DNA from: UBA4312 sp002394635
GTDB taxonomy: Bacteria; Bacillota_I; Bacilli_A; Erysipelotrichales; Erysipelotrichaceae
DNA: 64,000 nucleotides
Direction of reading: 5' to 3'
Assembly: GCA_946539765.1 (NCBI GenBank)
Contig: CAMNHO010000011.1
Coordinates: 17,781-81,780 of the forward strand
The notes beneath the pieces were generated by a model, which ran no database searches, had not been told where the DNA came from, and worked only from the letters and a program-made list of their open reading frames with translations. Of the stretch, positions 27,501 through 35,085 are shown one piece after another; the stretch's first letter is position 1; each line of letters opens with the position of its first letter. The position numbers and the translations under genes were made by a program.

Positions 27501-27749
27501 GAAACCGTGATCCATATAGACCCTTGGTGGAATGTATCCGCCCAGAATCAAGCCACGGACCGTGCCCATCGCATCGGGCAAAATGCCAATGTTCAGGTCT
27601 ACCGGATGATCATGAAGGATTCCATCGAAGAAAAGATCTTGAAGATGCAGGAAGCAAAACAAGATCTGGCAGAAGGCTTTATCGATGGTAATGATGGATC
27701 ATTATCCAGAATGTCCAAAGATGATATTATGAATTTATTCAGCACCTAA
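24540..27749 (+). CDS. SNF2-family helicase with SWIM zinc finger
   Basis: This 1069-residue protein starts at the ATG at 24540, with GGAG 7 bases upstream; an upstream GTG is less likely. Near residues 75-95, CDCPWHTRHSVCAHIGAL is a SWIM zinc motif. A long SNF2-associated middle region follows. The C-terminal ~450 residues are the Swi2/Snf2 motor: DEMGLGKTIQ (motif I), ILDEAQNIKNQ (motif II, DEAQ), LSGTPIENAL (motif III), SLKAGGTGLNLT and ATDRAHRIGQ (motifs V and VI). Such bacterial proteins translocate on double-stranded DNA and may remodel nucleoprotein or RNA polymerase complexes. No restriction or defence genes are adjacent, so it is likely a housekeeping remodeller. Confidence 0.9.
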   Translation: MILVTSDIYEQLHLSTRSERLASRYMDTIGNIYIERSIGRGVYTITSDTRNSFYENEMEMTISFDGKVLDTYCDCPWHTRHSVCAHIGALARILLNKDIPTFPYTIRRQTSYEEYMERLRQEAKERMIRERLEETSSFLQNCQSAYQHQIQEELQDTLYSIYMQFDAKDPKNILVSFKVGSDQKQYIIKNISLFLDDIDHHRYHEYGKFLKFTHSDDVFDESAKKVLHFMRTAHRPDTYEYANYNTSRFIHLDPYNMELLYTTFEQEDLSLRFQQTARTDLIVHISKEDTYYIASLEMETASYLSNNYIFEYLKGTINVTDITSHPNAGEILHQLSEQDLYVPAEQYSLFSKYVLKELEPFCRIQKDYTEIVPSTIHVDSIRIYGDITSENLVSFEVYGYDEQKESYPLLETDFIEETYAVDLVRAFFQTKADQIQNHVAYFDLNKGSIIGVLNDNMETLVKYCDIYLSENLKKLNQKTKYSIQVGVRINHNLLQVSLSSEDFDMKELGNILNAYHRKKKFYRCKDGKILHLQSDSLEELDTWMEEYGIRPSSVKNGKFELDGYRSLALDQKLEQSQSLVYNRSQSMKKYIDGYNQRKGTIQIDEQYDHILREYQKSGVYWLLTLYRYGLNGILADEMGLGKTIQVLALLDSIRDKAYHSLVICPASLIYNWKDEAQRFSSTLHCQCIVGNKEQRALRIQQIDDYDVSITSYDYMRRDIDLYEGRPFEYVILDEAQNIKNQKTQNAESVKRLHAGHRLALSGTPIENALSELWSIFDFLMPNYLFNYHYFRSHFETPITANHDERVGRELRTMISPFILRRTKKEVLTELPDKVDHKYLLDFNDEEQKLYMANLASVNKELRAQMKQPEVNKIAVLAMLTRLRQLCCDRRMVYDNITKPSTKILATVDLIKLMVEHKKKTLVFSSFTTLIDLLKSELDKEDITYYVLTGQTNKEQRREMVADFQTDDTSVFLISLKAGGTGLNLTAAETVIHIDPWWNVSAQNQATDRAHRIGQNANVQVYRMIMKDSIEEKILKMQEAKQDLAEGFIDGNDGSLSRMSKDDIMNLFST

Positions 27750-27775
27750 AAAGAGAGCTATGCTCTCTTTTTATA
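27750..27775. terminator. bidirectional terminator
   Basis: AAAAAGAGAGC-tat-GCTCTCTTTTT is a perfect hairpin between the convergent SNF2 and aroF genes. Confidence 0.92.
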
Positions 27776-28799
27776 ATATTTCTGCTAATTCATAGACCAG
27801 CTGTTCACTGGCCTGCCAGCCGAGGCATGGATCGGTAATCGATTTACCGTAAATACCATTTCCAACCGGTTGACTGCCTTCCACCAGATAGCTTTCGATC
27901 ATCAGTCCCTTAACAAGGCTCTTGATATCATTGGAATATCGGCAACTGTTGATTACCTCTTTCGCAATACGGATCTGTTCCATGTGCTGTTTATTGGAGT
28001 TTGAATGATTACAGTCAATCAGGACAGCTGGATTTTTCAGATCCTTTTTCATATACATAGTATAGAGACGAATCAGATCCTCATAATGATAATTCGGTAT
28101 ATTCTGTCCATGTTTATTAGTCGCTCCTCGCAAGATGGCATGCGTCAGATCGTTGCCGGTGGTATTCACTTCCCATCCCCGATAGATGAATGTCTGTTTG
28201 GCCTGTGCCGCTTCAATGGAGTTAAACATCACATTGTAGTCGCCAGAGGTTGGGTTTTTCATCCCGCAAGGTCCTTCGACACCGCTGGCTACCAAACGAT
28301 GCTGTTGATCCTCCACCGAACGAGCCCCTATGGCTGTATAGGAAAGCACATCATTGAGGTACCATTGGTTTTCCGGATACAACATTTCATCCGCTGTCGT
28401 AAATCCGGTCTGTTCCATCACATCGATATGCAGCTTGCGGATCGCGATAATGCCGGCCACCAGATCCGGCTTTTTTTCCGGGTCCGGCTGATGCAGCATT
28501 CCTTTGTAGCCCTTTCCCGTTGTTCTTGGTTTATTCGTATATATACGAGGAATGATCATGATCTTATCCTTGACTTGATCCTGCACATCCTTTAGCCGAT
28601 GGACATACTCCAGCACAGCAGGTTCATTATCCGCTGAACAAGGTCCCATCACCAATAAAAACTTATCCGACTTCCCTGTAAAAATATCAGCCAGTTCCTG
28701 GTCCCTTTGTTTCTTCATCGCTACCACATCATCACTGACCGGACATAGCTCCTTGATCTGATATGGCTTTGGCAATTGTTTAATAAATTCAAAACTCAT
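27771..28799 (-). CDS. aroF: 3-deoxy-D-arabino-heptulosonate-7-phosphate synthase (AroFGH type)
   Basis: The 342-residue enzyme condenses PEP and erythrose 4-phosphate, the first step to chorismate. LLVMGPCSADN, IIPRIYTNKPRTTGKGYKG, GARSVEDQQHR and LIDCNHSNSNKQ are the conserved metal- and substrate-binding blocks of the type I-alpha class found in E. coli AroF/G/H. These are usually feedback-inhibited by an aromatic amino acid. I prefer the Met at 28799 because the ATG four codons earlier sits directly on the AAGGA. It is preceded by its own promoter. Confidence 0.9.
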   Translation of the reverse strand: MSFEFIKQLPKPYQIKELCPVSDDVVAMKKQRDQELADIFTGKSDKFLLVMGPCSADNEPAVLEYVHRLKDVQDQVKDKIMIIPRIYTNKPRTTGKGYKGMLHQPDPEKKPDLVAGIIAIRKLHIDVMEQTGFTTADEMLYPENQWYLNDVLSYTAIGARSVEDQQHRLVASGVEGPCGMKNPTSGDYNVMFNSIEAAQAKQTFIYRGWEVNTTGNDLTHAILRGATNKHGQNIPNYHYEDLIRLYTMYMKKDLKNPAVLIDCNHSNSNKQHMEQIRIAKEVINSCRYSNDIKSLVKGLMIESYLVEGSQPVGNGIYGKSITDPCLGWQASEQLVYELAEIL

Positions 28800-28827
28800 A
28801 CTCTTTCCCATTCCTTCTTAGTCGTAT

Positions 28828-28855
28828 ATTATACGCTTAAATTTAAATACATCAA
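28828..28855 (-). promoter_or_regulatory. promoter of aroF
   Basis: TTGATG (28850-28855), a 16-bp spacer and TATAAT (28828-28833) on the minus strand lie right after the end of the upstream hydrolase gene. Confidence 0.75.
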
Positions 28856-28859
28856 TATT

Positions 28860-29516
28860 TTAAGTTATTCTAAAAGAAAGAATCCAATCTGCAATCTTGT
28901 CGCTATGGACGATGTAGCTGCCATGTCCTTCATTAGGAATGATGCATAACGAAGAATGTGGCAAGGCCTTGGCTATGGCATTCGTATGGCTTTCCAGAAT
29001 CAGATCTTTGGAGCCGGCCAGCACATAAACCGGACATGAAATGGTCTGCAGATATTCTTCGGAGATATGCAGCTCATTTAACATCAATGCCAGCTTCTCG
29101 TCTTTATGGAAACGATATATCCATTGTGTTGCCCTTCGAAACCAGGGCTTAATACCACTAGGATCGGTATTGGCGCCGCTGATGATCAATGCCTTGATCC
29201 GATCTGTCTTTCCGGCCACCAGTAATCCGATGATCCCACCATCGCTGAACCCATAAAATATCACATGGTCCAGCTGAAGTCTCTCCATGAATTCCAACAT
29301 GTCCTGAGCCATGTCTTCATAGTGTAAGTGGTTAGTTTTCGAGCTGTTTCCATGATCTCGGGAATCAATCAAATAACATGTATAGTGTGCCCGCAGCTTT
29401 TCTACAGCTTGATCAAAAATCGTATGGTCTTCCCCATTTCCATGCACCATGATCAAAGGCTGTCCCTGCCCGTGTTTCTCGTAATATAAGGACACGCCAT
29501 TAACAGAAAGGATCAT
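28860..29516 (-). CDS. alpha/beta hydrolase
   Basis: The protein is 218 residues from the ATG at 29516, which overlaps the LysR stop (ATGA) and has AAGGAGG upstream. Catalytic features are MVHGNGED (oxyanion loop), GFSDGG with Ser91, AGSKDLI for the acid and EGHGSYI for the histidine. It belongs to the broad esterase/lipase/haloperoxidase-like superfamily, and the substrate is unknown. No terminator separates it from aroF, so some read-through is possible. Confidence 0.8.
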   Translation of the reverse strand: MILSVNGVSLYYEKHGQGQPLIMVHGNGEDHTIFDQAVEKLRAHYTCYLIDSRDHGNSSKTNHLHYEDMAQDMLEFMERLQLDHVIFYGFSDGGIIGLLVAGKTDRIKALIISGANTDPSGIKPWFRRATQWIYRFHKDEKLALMLNELHISEEYLQTISCPVYVLAGSKDLILESHTNAIAKALPHSSLCIIPNEGHGSYIVHSDKIADWILSFRIT

Positions 29517-30388
29517 TGCACGTCCTCCTTGCGCGTGTTTTCCAGGATGTATTGCACAAAGGTCCGGGCTGCCCGTGGCATCAGTTCCCATTGGTTCCAG
29601 GCTAACGCAACCGTTCTTTTTAACGGCTGAAAAATCGGACGAATGGCCACCTGGTCTTCAAATCCCTGAATGACCAGCTCATACAGAATAGAATAGCCTA
29701 AACCTTGTTTCACCATTTCAATAATAGACGTATCATCATAGACCTTGTATTCAATATGTGGACGCAGCCCTTCTTTTTCAAAGGCTTGTAGCGCTACGCT
29801 TTGTTTTCCCTCATCCAGTACGATCAACGAGGCCTTTTCCAACTGTTCCAATGGAATCATTTCTTGTTTGGCCAGCTCACTTTCTATTGGAAGGACAGCC
29901 ACCATCCGATCCTCATAGATTGGATAGGTTTCCACATCCGCTACCATTTTTTCATTCACAAATCCAAAGTCAATGCTGCCATCCAGGATCCATTGATTAA
30001 TATTGGAGTATTCCCCCTGGATCAGCTCAAACCGCACCTGTGGATACAAGAGCTTAAATTCCTTGATCCAGCGAGGCAGCCAATGCCGTGATACAGAGAC
30101 AAATGTCCCGATCCGGATGGTCTGTTGTTCCAAGCCTTCCATTTCTTTTTTCTTCTGCTCCAAAGAACGAATGGCCGTACTGATCGCTTGTATATAGGGA
30201 TAGTACATTTGTCCATCTGCGGTCAGCTGCACTCCTTGTTTATTGCGTACAAACAGCGTTGTCTGTAAGGTTTTCTCCAGCGACTGGATCATCTGGGATA
30301 CAGCACTCTGCGTATAACCATTCTTTTTAGCTGCTTTGGTAAAGCTTTGAAGTTCCGCAACATCCATAAACATTTCATATTGTGTCAT
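29513..30388 (-). CDS. LysR-family transcriptional regulator
   Basis: The 291-residue protein has an N-terminal winged helix (MTQYEMFMDVAELQSFTKAAKKNGYTQSAV is the first part in outline; key helix residues TQSAVSQMIQSLE) and a LysR substrate domain. It faces the azlCD exporter genes across 73 bp and is coupled to the hydrolase gene behind it. In Firmicutes, azlCD operons often have an adjacent regulator, so control of azlCD is likely. The effector is unknown. Confidence 0.85.
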   Translation of the reverse strand: MTQYEMFMDVAELQSFTKAAKKNGYTQSAVSQMIQSLEKTLQTTLFVRNKQGVQLTADGQMYYPYIQAISTAIRSLEQKKKEMEGLEQQTIRIGTFVSVSRHWLPRWIKEFKLLYPQVRFELIQGEYSNINQWILDGSIDFGFVNEKMVADVETYPIYEDRMVAVLPIESELAKQEMIPLEQLEKASLIVLDEGKQSVALQAFEKEGLRPHIEYKVYDDTSIIEMVKQGLGYSILYELVIQGFEDQVAIRPIFQPLKRTVALAWNQWELMPRAARTFVQYILENTRKEDVQ

Positions 30389-30426
30389 ACATTATCATTC
30401 CTTATTCATTTATCATTTCTATTAAT

Positions 30427-30455
30427 TTTACTAATTTTAACATAGAAATTATAAT
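30427..30455 (+). promoter_or_regulatory. azlC promoter, placed for a leaderless transcript
   Basis: TTTACT (30427-30432), a 17-bp spacer and TATAAT (30450-30455) end six bases before the azlC ATG at 30462. Transcription should therefore begin at or beside the start codon. There is no Shine-Dalgarno sequence. Confidence 0.6.
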
Positions 30456-30461
30456 GAAACT

Positions 30462-31175
30462 ATGTATAGTCGGAAAGAAGTGTTTAAAAAAGGAATGCAC
30501 GATGCCATTCCGATCATGTTGGGATATTTTGCGGTGGGTTTTTCATTGGGAATTGCCGCCAAAAATGCCGGATTGACCCCTTTTCAGGGTTTTGTGACCA
30601 GCTTTTTAGGCAATGCGTCCGCCGGCGAATACGTTGCCTTTTCAATCATAGCTGCCCAGGGAACCTATTTGGAGATGGCCATCGGCACCTTGATCACCAA
30701 CGCCCGCTATTTACTGATGAGCGCTTCTTTAACGCAAAAGATCGATGAAAATACATCATTATTCCATCGTATGCTGGTTGCTTTTGATATTACAGATGAA
30801 CTGTTTGGTTTGGGAATTGCCAACATCGCTTCCTATGGCCCCTTTTATATGTACGGTGCCTATCTTATGGCGATTCCGGGATGGTCTCTAGGTACCATGT
30901 TCGGCGTGATAGCCGGTAATCTGTTGCCGGGACGTATTGTCAGTGCATTAAGCGTTGCTCTGTTTGGTATGTTCATGGCCATTATCATACCGCCATGTAA
31001 AAACGATTCAAAACTGCGTATTCTGGTTTTATTAAGCTTTGCGATCAGTTTTCTCTGGGATCTGATACCATTTTTTCAGGTCGTTTCCTCAGGAACCAAA
31101 ACAATCATCTTAACTTTGATCATTTCAAGTGGTGCGGCCCTTCTATGGCCTAGAAAAGAGGATGACAATGCATAA
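30462..31175 (+). CDS. azlC: AzlC family branched-chain amino acid exporter subunit
   Basis: The 237-residue membrane protein is an AzlC homologue, with GYFAVGFSLGIAAKNAGLTP near the N-terminus and TNARYLLMSASL in the middle. AzlC and AzlD together export branched-chain amino acids or analogues such as azaleucine. The start lacks a ribosome-binding site and sits six bases after a -10 box. A second in-frame ATG eleven codons later has AAAAAGGA directly abutting it, too close to be useful. It overlaps azlD by 8 bp. Confidence 0.88.
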   Translation: MYSRKEVFKKGMHDAIPIMLGYFAVGFSLGIAAKNAGLTPFQGFVTSFLGNASAGEYVAFSIIAAQGTYLEMAIGTLITNARYLLMSASLTQKIDENTSLFHRMLVAFDITDELFGLGIANIASYGPFYMYGAYLMAIPGWSLGTMFGVIAGNLLPGRIVSALSVALFGMFMAIIIPPCKNDSKLRILVLLSFAISFLWDLIPFFQVVSSGTKTIILTLIISSGAALLWPRKEDDNA

Positions 31176-31470
31176 TACATGGATCTACATTGCCGTTATG
31201 GCCATTGTCAGCTACATTATCCGAGCTTTACCACTGACATTGATCCGTCGGCCGATCACCAATACCTTTGTAAAATCCTTTTTATATTATGTACCCTATG
31301 TCACCCTGGCCGTTATGACCTTCCCGGCCATTTTGTCCGCCTCCAACTCCATGATTGCCGGTCTGGCAGCCTTTGTGATCGGGGTGATCCTTTCCTGGCG
31401 TCAGGCCAGCTTGTTGCAGGTATCGGTCATCTGTTGTGTAGCGGTGTTTATTATTGAATGTTTCATTTAA
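31168..31470 (+). CDS. azlD: AzlD family branched-chain amino acid exporter subunit
   Basis: This 100-residue protein has three membrane segments and the AzlD motif SYIIRALPLTL. I chose the ATG at 31168 because GAGG lies six bases upstream inside the end of azlC; an ATG two codons earlier overlaps that site. It works with AzlC as a two-part exporter. A terminator follows immediately. Confidence 0.88.
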   Translation: MHNTWIYIAVMAIVSYIIRALPLTLIRRPITNTFVKSFLYYVPYVTLAVMTFPAILSASNSMIAGLAAFVIGVILSWRQASLLQVSVICCVAVFIIECFI

Positions 31471-31472
31471 AA

Positions 31473-31503
31473 AAAGATCCACAAATGTGGATCCTTTCTA
31501 TTT
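31473..31503. terminator. terminator between azlD and the ECF S-component gene
   Basis: GATCCACA-aa-TGTGGATC is followed on the plus strand by CTTTCTATTTT and preceded by AAAAAAA for the minus strand. It serves convergent genes. Confidence 0.85.
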
Positions 31504-32049
31504 TAATTTATCTAATATGGAAGACGGAAGTCGTTTTGTTAATACTCTGACAACCCCCAGTCCGAACAGACGATCCAGATAATCAGTACACAGCTGGACC
31601 AGAAAACAGCTGAGTGTCAGCCCCAAAGGTGTCTTGGCCAGGATCTGGATCAAGTAGGTTGACCCACTGGAGGTAATCCCCCCAAACAAGTAAGCTGTAA
31701 TACAGGCACTGACCAGTGTCGTCGGGATCGTAATCAACAAGGCGGCCAAGAACAGCCATCCAAGGGAGTCCCGTTTCTTTTTATAGACAAAGCCTGTCAC
31801 CAACCCCAGCAAAATGCCGACCGGAGCATAATATATCGCATAGACATCATCAAGGATCCCGCCGATCAGAGCACTAATAACGCTAGGGATCATTCCATAA
31901 ACAGGACCGCAGATCGAAGCGATAAAGAACGTTCCGATACTGTCCAAATAGATGGGCAGACGCAGGAATAACGCAATTTGTCCTCCCACTACATTTAGAC
32001 CCACGGCCATCGCAATCATACATATATGATATACAGTTATTTTTTTCAT
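31498..32049 (-). CDS. ECF transporter S-component, probable queuosine/queuine-type substrate
   Basis: The 183-residue membrane protein has about five or six segments and the general look of an ECF substrate-binding component (LRLPIYLDSIGTFFIASICGPVYG, then ISALIGGILDD). No ECF ATPase or T-component is adjacent, so it should use a shared module encoded elsewhere. It overlaps the upstream nucleoside hydrolase gene by 4 bp. The operon's leader looks like a preQ1-I riboswitch. From that I infer uptake of queuosine or a related base; a plain nucleoside is the alternative. The pairing recalls the queuosine salvage sets (S-component plus QueK hydrolase) described in Clostridioides. Confidence 0.75.
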   Translation of the reverse strand: MKKITVYHICMIAMAVGLNVVGGQIALFLRLPIYLDSIGTFFIASICGPVYGMIPSVISALIGGILDDVYAIYYAPVGILLGLVTGFVYKKKRDSLGWLFLAALLITIPTTLVSACITAYLFGGITSSGSTYLIQILAKTPLGLTLSCFLVQLCTDYLDRLFGLGVVRVLTKRLPSSILDKLK

Positions 32050-32993
32050 ACTTTTTTCTTCTTTCTAAGTACACGATCGATAAAGAACGTAAAGAATCGT
32101 TCTGTATCCACCTTTGTCAGAACTACCGCATTCGCCGGTTTTCGATAATATCCATAAGCATCCACGATCGACTGTCCTCGTGACAAGCTCTGTGTCTCTA
32201 TATCCACAAAGGCTTCCATGCCTGAACACAGGGATGGATCAATACAATAAGCTACTGCCAAAGGATCGTTGATCACACACCCTCGAAGATGCTCCCATTC
32301 CCAATGAAACTGAAAATAGTATTTTGTGATCTTCCGTAAAAAAGAGCCTTGTTCCGGATTGATTTGTTCCATTTCATCCAACATCTCTGGCTTCAAAATA
32401 ATCTGACGGGTCACGTCCAGATCAACCATGTGGATCTTTTTATGATGTTCGGCCATCGTATGGTAGACCAAAGCCGCTGCTTCCGGATCCTCCCAGTAGT
32501 TATATTCCGCTACCGGAGAACAGTTTCCTTGTTCCTTGAAAGCCCCTCCCATAGAAATGAGTTGTTCAATTTGTAGAAATGCCTGCTTGTCATATTCGAT
32601 CAGATTGGCCAGGTTTGTCATCGGCCCGATCGCAATGACTGTACAAGGCTGTTTCCGTAATGTATCCGATAAGAATTCGACAGCGCTTTGATTCTGATGG
32701 TACCCATCCACAGATTCTAAAAAGCTTTCACCTAACCCGTCAATTCCATGGGTATCCAGGGCATCCACATACGCTTTTACCAAAGGATGTCGTGCCCCTG
32801 TAAACACAGGAATATCCAGCCGGTTCATCTGTTTCAATACTTTCTTCGCATTTTCAAATCCCATTTCTACCGGCGCATTCCCGCTGACAATGGTGATTCC
32901 CAGAATTTCCAATTCTTCTGACTGTATCGCCAACATGATGGCCATACTGTCATCAATACCGGGATCACAATCGATAATCACTTTTTTTCTCAT
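32046..32993 (-). CDS. IUNH-family nucleoside hydrolase, candidate queuosine hydrolase
   Basis: The 315-residue protein has the nucleoside hydrolase calcium motif DCDPGIDDS (Asp8, Asp10, Asp14, Asp15), HGIDGLG, AIGPMTNLANL, EYNYWEDPEAA and the final ND of CVINDPLA. These enzymes cut the N-glycosidic bond of ribonucleosides. It is first in a two-gene operon with an ECF S-component. A preQ1-I-like aptamer and terminator precede it, and AGGGGAA sits directly after the terminator T-run. This setting matches QueK-type enzymes that release queuine from queuosine. Ordinary purine or pyrimidine nucleosides are not excluded. Confidence 0.85.
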   Translation of the reverse strand: MRKKVIIDCDPGIDDSMAIMLAIQSEELEILGITIVSGNAPVEMGFENAKKVLKQMNRLDIPVFTGARHPLVKAYVDALDTHGIDGLGESFLESVDGYHQNQSAVEFLSDTLRKQPCTVIAIGPMTNLANLIEYDKQAFLQIEQLISMGGAFKEQGNCSPVAEYNYWEDPEAAALVYHTMAEHHKKIHMVDLDVTRQIILKPEMLDEMEQINPEQGSFLRKITKYYFQFHWEWEHLRGCVINDPLAVAYCIDPSLCSGMEAFVDIETQSLSRGQSIVDAYGYYRKPANAVVLTKVDTERFFTFFIDRVLRKKKKV

Positions 32994-33004
32994 AACGTTC
33001 CCCT

Positions 33005-33034
33005 AAAAAAAACCTTGTCTTACATAGACAAGGT
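33005..33034 (-). terminator. leader terminator in front of the nucleoside hydrolase gene
   Basis: Minus strand: ACCTTGTCT-atgta-AGACAAGGT followed by eight T residues, 12 bp before the start codon. A terminator here only makes sense as an attenuator, controlled by the aptamer-like element just upstream. Confidence 0.88.
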
Positions 33035-33069
33035 ATAAAAAACACATACTAAGTAAATATATTCTTTAT

Positions 33070-33105
33070 CCGCCTATGATTATACTGGGAGGTTTAGAAA
33101 CCAGT
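33070..33105 (-). promoter_or_regulatory. preQ1-I-like riboswitch aptamer
   Basis: The P1 stem is ACTGG (33101-33105) with CCAGT (33084-33088). The 12-base loop TTTCTAAACCTC ends in C, at the position of the preQ1-pairing C17 of the B. subtilis aptamer. The tail ATAATCATAGG contains TAG (33074-33076), which can pair with loop CTA (33095-33097), the pseudoknot position of the class. Loop length and the ATAA start of the tail also match. The terminator follows 36 bp later. Confidence 0.75.
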
Positions 33106-33113
33106 TCTTTTTA

Positions 33114-33142
33114 TTTATATGACAGATAAAGAATTTTTTCAA
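33114..33142 (-). promoter_or_regulatory. promoter of the preQ1-controlled operon
   Basis: TTGAAA (33137-33142), a 17-bp spacer and TATAAA (33114-33119) on the minus strand. The predicted RNA start is about 33107, two bases before the aptamer. Confidence 0.8.
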
Positions 33143-33156
33143 GTAAAGATGGACAT

Positions 33157-34497
33157 TTACTGAAATAAATCCTGATTCATCCTTCTTTGCAGGACAACGG
33201 ACAGAATATAACAGGAAGCTTCGGTAATCAGTACAGCTAACCAAAGTATATCCAAGTTACCAAAACAGACTGACAGGATATAGAAGGAGCCGACAATCAC
33301 CACAAACTGCCGACAGATATTTAAAATCAGGGTATAATTGGCATGGTTCAATGCCTGCATAAATGTAGAACGAATCAGGCAGGCTCCCCCAAACGGCAAA
33401 GAAAGACAACATAGCCGTAACGCAACAGTGCCGATCCGCATCATAGTATCGGAAGCATCAAACAAGGTTAAAAAGACCGATGGGAACAGCTCCAGTACGA
33501 CCATGGCCCCACCCATATAAATGACCGCAAACCGAAACGCCAAGGACATCGTCTGTTTCACACGCTCATCCAGACGTTTGGCATAGTTGTAGGAAAGGAT
33601 CGGGATCATGCCATTGTTCAGACCGAAAATCGGCATATAACAGAAATTCTGCAGTTTCAGCCAAATACCATAAACGGCCGTAGCCGTCGTGCTATAACCC
33701 AGCAGAATGACATTGACACATAGGGCTGTCAGAGAGTTTAATCCGATGGTGATCATGCTGGGAATCCCAATCTCAAAGATCTCCCTGGTGATCTTTGAAC
33801 GATATTTGATTTCTTTGATATGAAACTGGATCCATTGATTTTTATGCAAATTGAGAATAAAAGCGACTACAGCTGCCAGGATCTGTCCCAAAACCGTCGC
33901 CCAGGCTGCACCGGCAATACCCAAAGCTGGAAACGGGCCGATACCAAAGATCAATAGAGGATCAAAGACAATATTGAAGATAGCTCCGGCGGCTTGAGCT
34001 GTCATAGCTGAAACAGAATGTCCGGAACATACCAACATCTTTTCGAAATACTGTCCGGAGAATACGCCAAGACTAACACACCACGCAATACGTAAATACA
34101 TGGTTCCATATTCCACAATCTCTGAAATGTTTGTCTGGGCAGCATAAAAGGCATGAGGTACTGTACATCCCAGCACCAGAAACAAAAGATAGAACATCAG
34201 ATTCAAAAAGATTCCTGTATGGGCTGTATCATTAGCCCCTTTCAGATCCTGTTTTGCGGCATAACGGGGAATCAGCGCATTGATGCCGACACCGATACCA
34301 ACCGCAATCGCATTGGCAATCTGCTGCATAGGAAAGGCTAGGGAAACGGCTGTAAGAGCATTTTCTGAAATCCTGGCTACAAACATGGAATCGACGATAT
34401 TATAGAGAGCCTGGATGAAAAAAGAGATCATCATCGGCAAGGACATATCAACTAATAACTGAGGGATCGGCATCGCAGCCAGTTTGTTTTTTTCCAT
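33157..34497 (-). CDS. MATE family efflux transporter
   Basis: The 446-residue protein has 12 membrane segments and the MATE layout. MPIPQLLVDMSLPMMISF and ALYNIVDSMFVARI open the N-terminal half, and an equivalent region recurs near residue 235 (YRSKITREIFEIGIPSMI). MATE proteins export drugs or metabolites by Na+ or H+ antiport. No substrate can be named. The start is the ATG at 34497, with only a weak AGG ahead and a TAAAAT box ending six bases upstream. Its 3' end abuts the promoter of the preQ1-type operon. Confidence 0.88.
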   Translation of the reverse strand: MEKNKLAAMPIPQLLVDMSLPMMISFFIQALYNIVDSMFVARISENALTAVSLAFPMQQIANAIAVGIGVGINALIPRYAAKQDLKGANDTAHTGIFLNLMFYLLFLVLGCTVPHAFYAAQTNISEIVEYGTMYLRIAWCVSLGVFSGQYFEKMLVCSGHSVSAMTAQAAGAIFNIVFDPLLIFGIGPFPALGIAGAAWATVLGQILAAVVAFILNLHKNQWIQFHIKEIKYRSKITREIFEIGIPSMITIGLNSLTALCVNVILLGYSTTATAVYGIWLKLQNFCYMPIFGLNNGMIPILSYNYAKRLDERVKQTMSLAFRFAVIYMGGAMVVLELFPSVFLTLFDASDTMMRIGTVALRLCCLSLPFGGACLIRSTFMQALNHANYTLILNICRQFVVIVGSFYILSVCFGNLDILWLAVLITEASCYILSVVLQRRMNQDLFQ

Positions 34498-34520
34498 ATG
34501 CCTATTTTATCATCTTTCAT

Positions 34521-34546
34521 AAAAAAGACGGACCCTATGTCCATCA
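34521..34546 (-). terminator. terminator after the flavin reductase gene
   Basis: Minus strand: GATGGAC-atag-GGTCCGTC with one bulge, then TTTTTT. It lies between the flavin reductase stop and the MATE start. Confidence 0.7.
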
Positions 34547-34548
34547 TT

Positions 34549-35085
34549 TTATTCAATAATCACATACGCATCGACAATTTCTGCGATATAAGCGACATGC
34601 GCATCCTGATTGGCACCCGTATGATAGCCGTCGACATCTTTGGGATAATGCCGCTGGCACGAGGCATCCAAAGTAGAAAGATCCTGTGTTTCCTTCTGCA
34701 GAACACGGCACTCCAGCGTCAGAGGATATTGAGCCATGCCCGGTACAGATATCTTATTGGATTCTACCGGGGTCAAGCCGGCTTTATCGATCTTATTCAT
34801 GTCCCGGCCCGAGCATGTACCACAGATCTTTGTGATTTGCGGGTCCTGGGCCCCCATGGGAATGCTGATGGTAAACTCTCCATTCTGATCCAGTTGCTGT
34901 CGGGAATATCGATGTTCCCTGACATAGACGGTAAATATCGGTTTGGACCATTCAATGCCTAACGAACCCCATCCGATGACCATAGAATTCAAGGTTTCGG
35001 CTTTTGTGTTCAGCAGGACACCATGAGGCAATGCCTCCAAAATCTGTTGGGCATATTCCCATACTTCTATTTTCTTTTTATGCAT
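34549..35085 (-). CDS. flavin reductase-like FMN-binding protein
   Basis: The 178-residue protein belongs to the flavin reductase/DIM6 split-barrel family. GVLLNTKAETLNSMVIGWGSL binds FMN in such folds, and VREHRYSRQQL and EFTISIP follow. I chose the ATG at 35085 because GGAGG lies six bases upstream; the ATG two codons earlier is adjacent to it. It overlaps the preceding MATE gene by 8 bp and is therefore coupled to it. The physiological electron partner is unknown. A distant paralogue lies at 58420-59022. Confidence 0.82.
   Translation of the reverse strand: MHKKKIEVWEYAQQILEALPHGVLLNTKAETLNSMVIGWGSLGIEWSKPIFTVYVREHRYSRQQLDQNGEFTISIPMGAQDPQITKICGTCSGRDMNKIDKAGLTPVESNKISVPGMAQYPLTLECRVLQKETQDLSTLDASCQRHYPKDVDGYHTGANQDAHVAYIAEIVDAYVIIE

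Noticed and set aside
24540..27749. SNF2 helicase as part of a defence system such as DISARM
   Set aside because: No methyltransferase, DUF1998, PLD or nuclease gene is adjacent; flanks are a HerA-like gene and aroF. The HerA-like and SNF2 genes each have their own terminator.
31498..32993. Ordinary purine or pyrimidine nucleoside salvage as the role of the hydrolase/ECF operon
   Set aside because: Not excluded, but a purine riboswitch does not fit the leader while a preQ1-I aptamer does, so I put it second.
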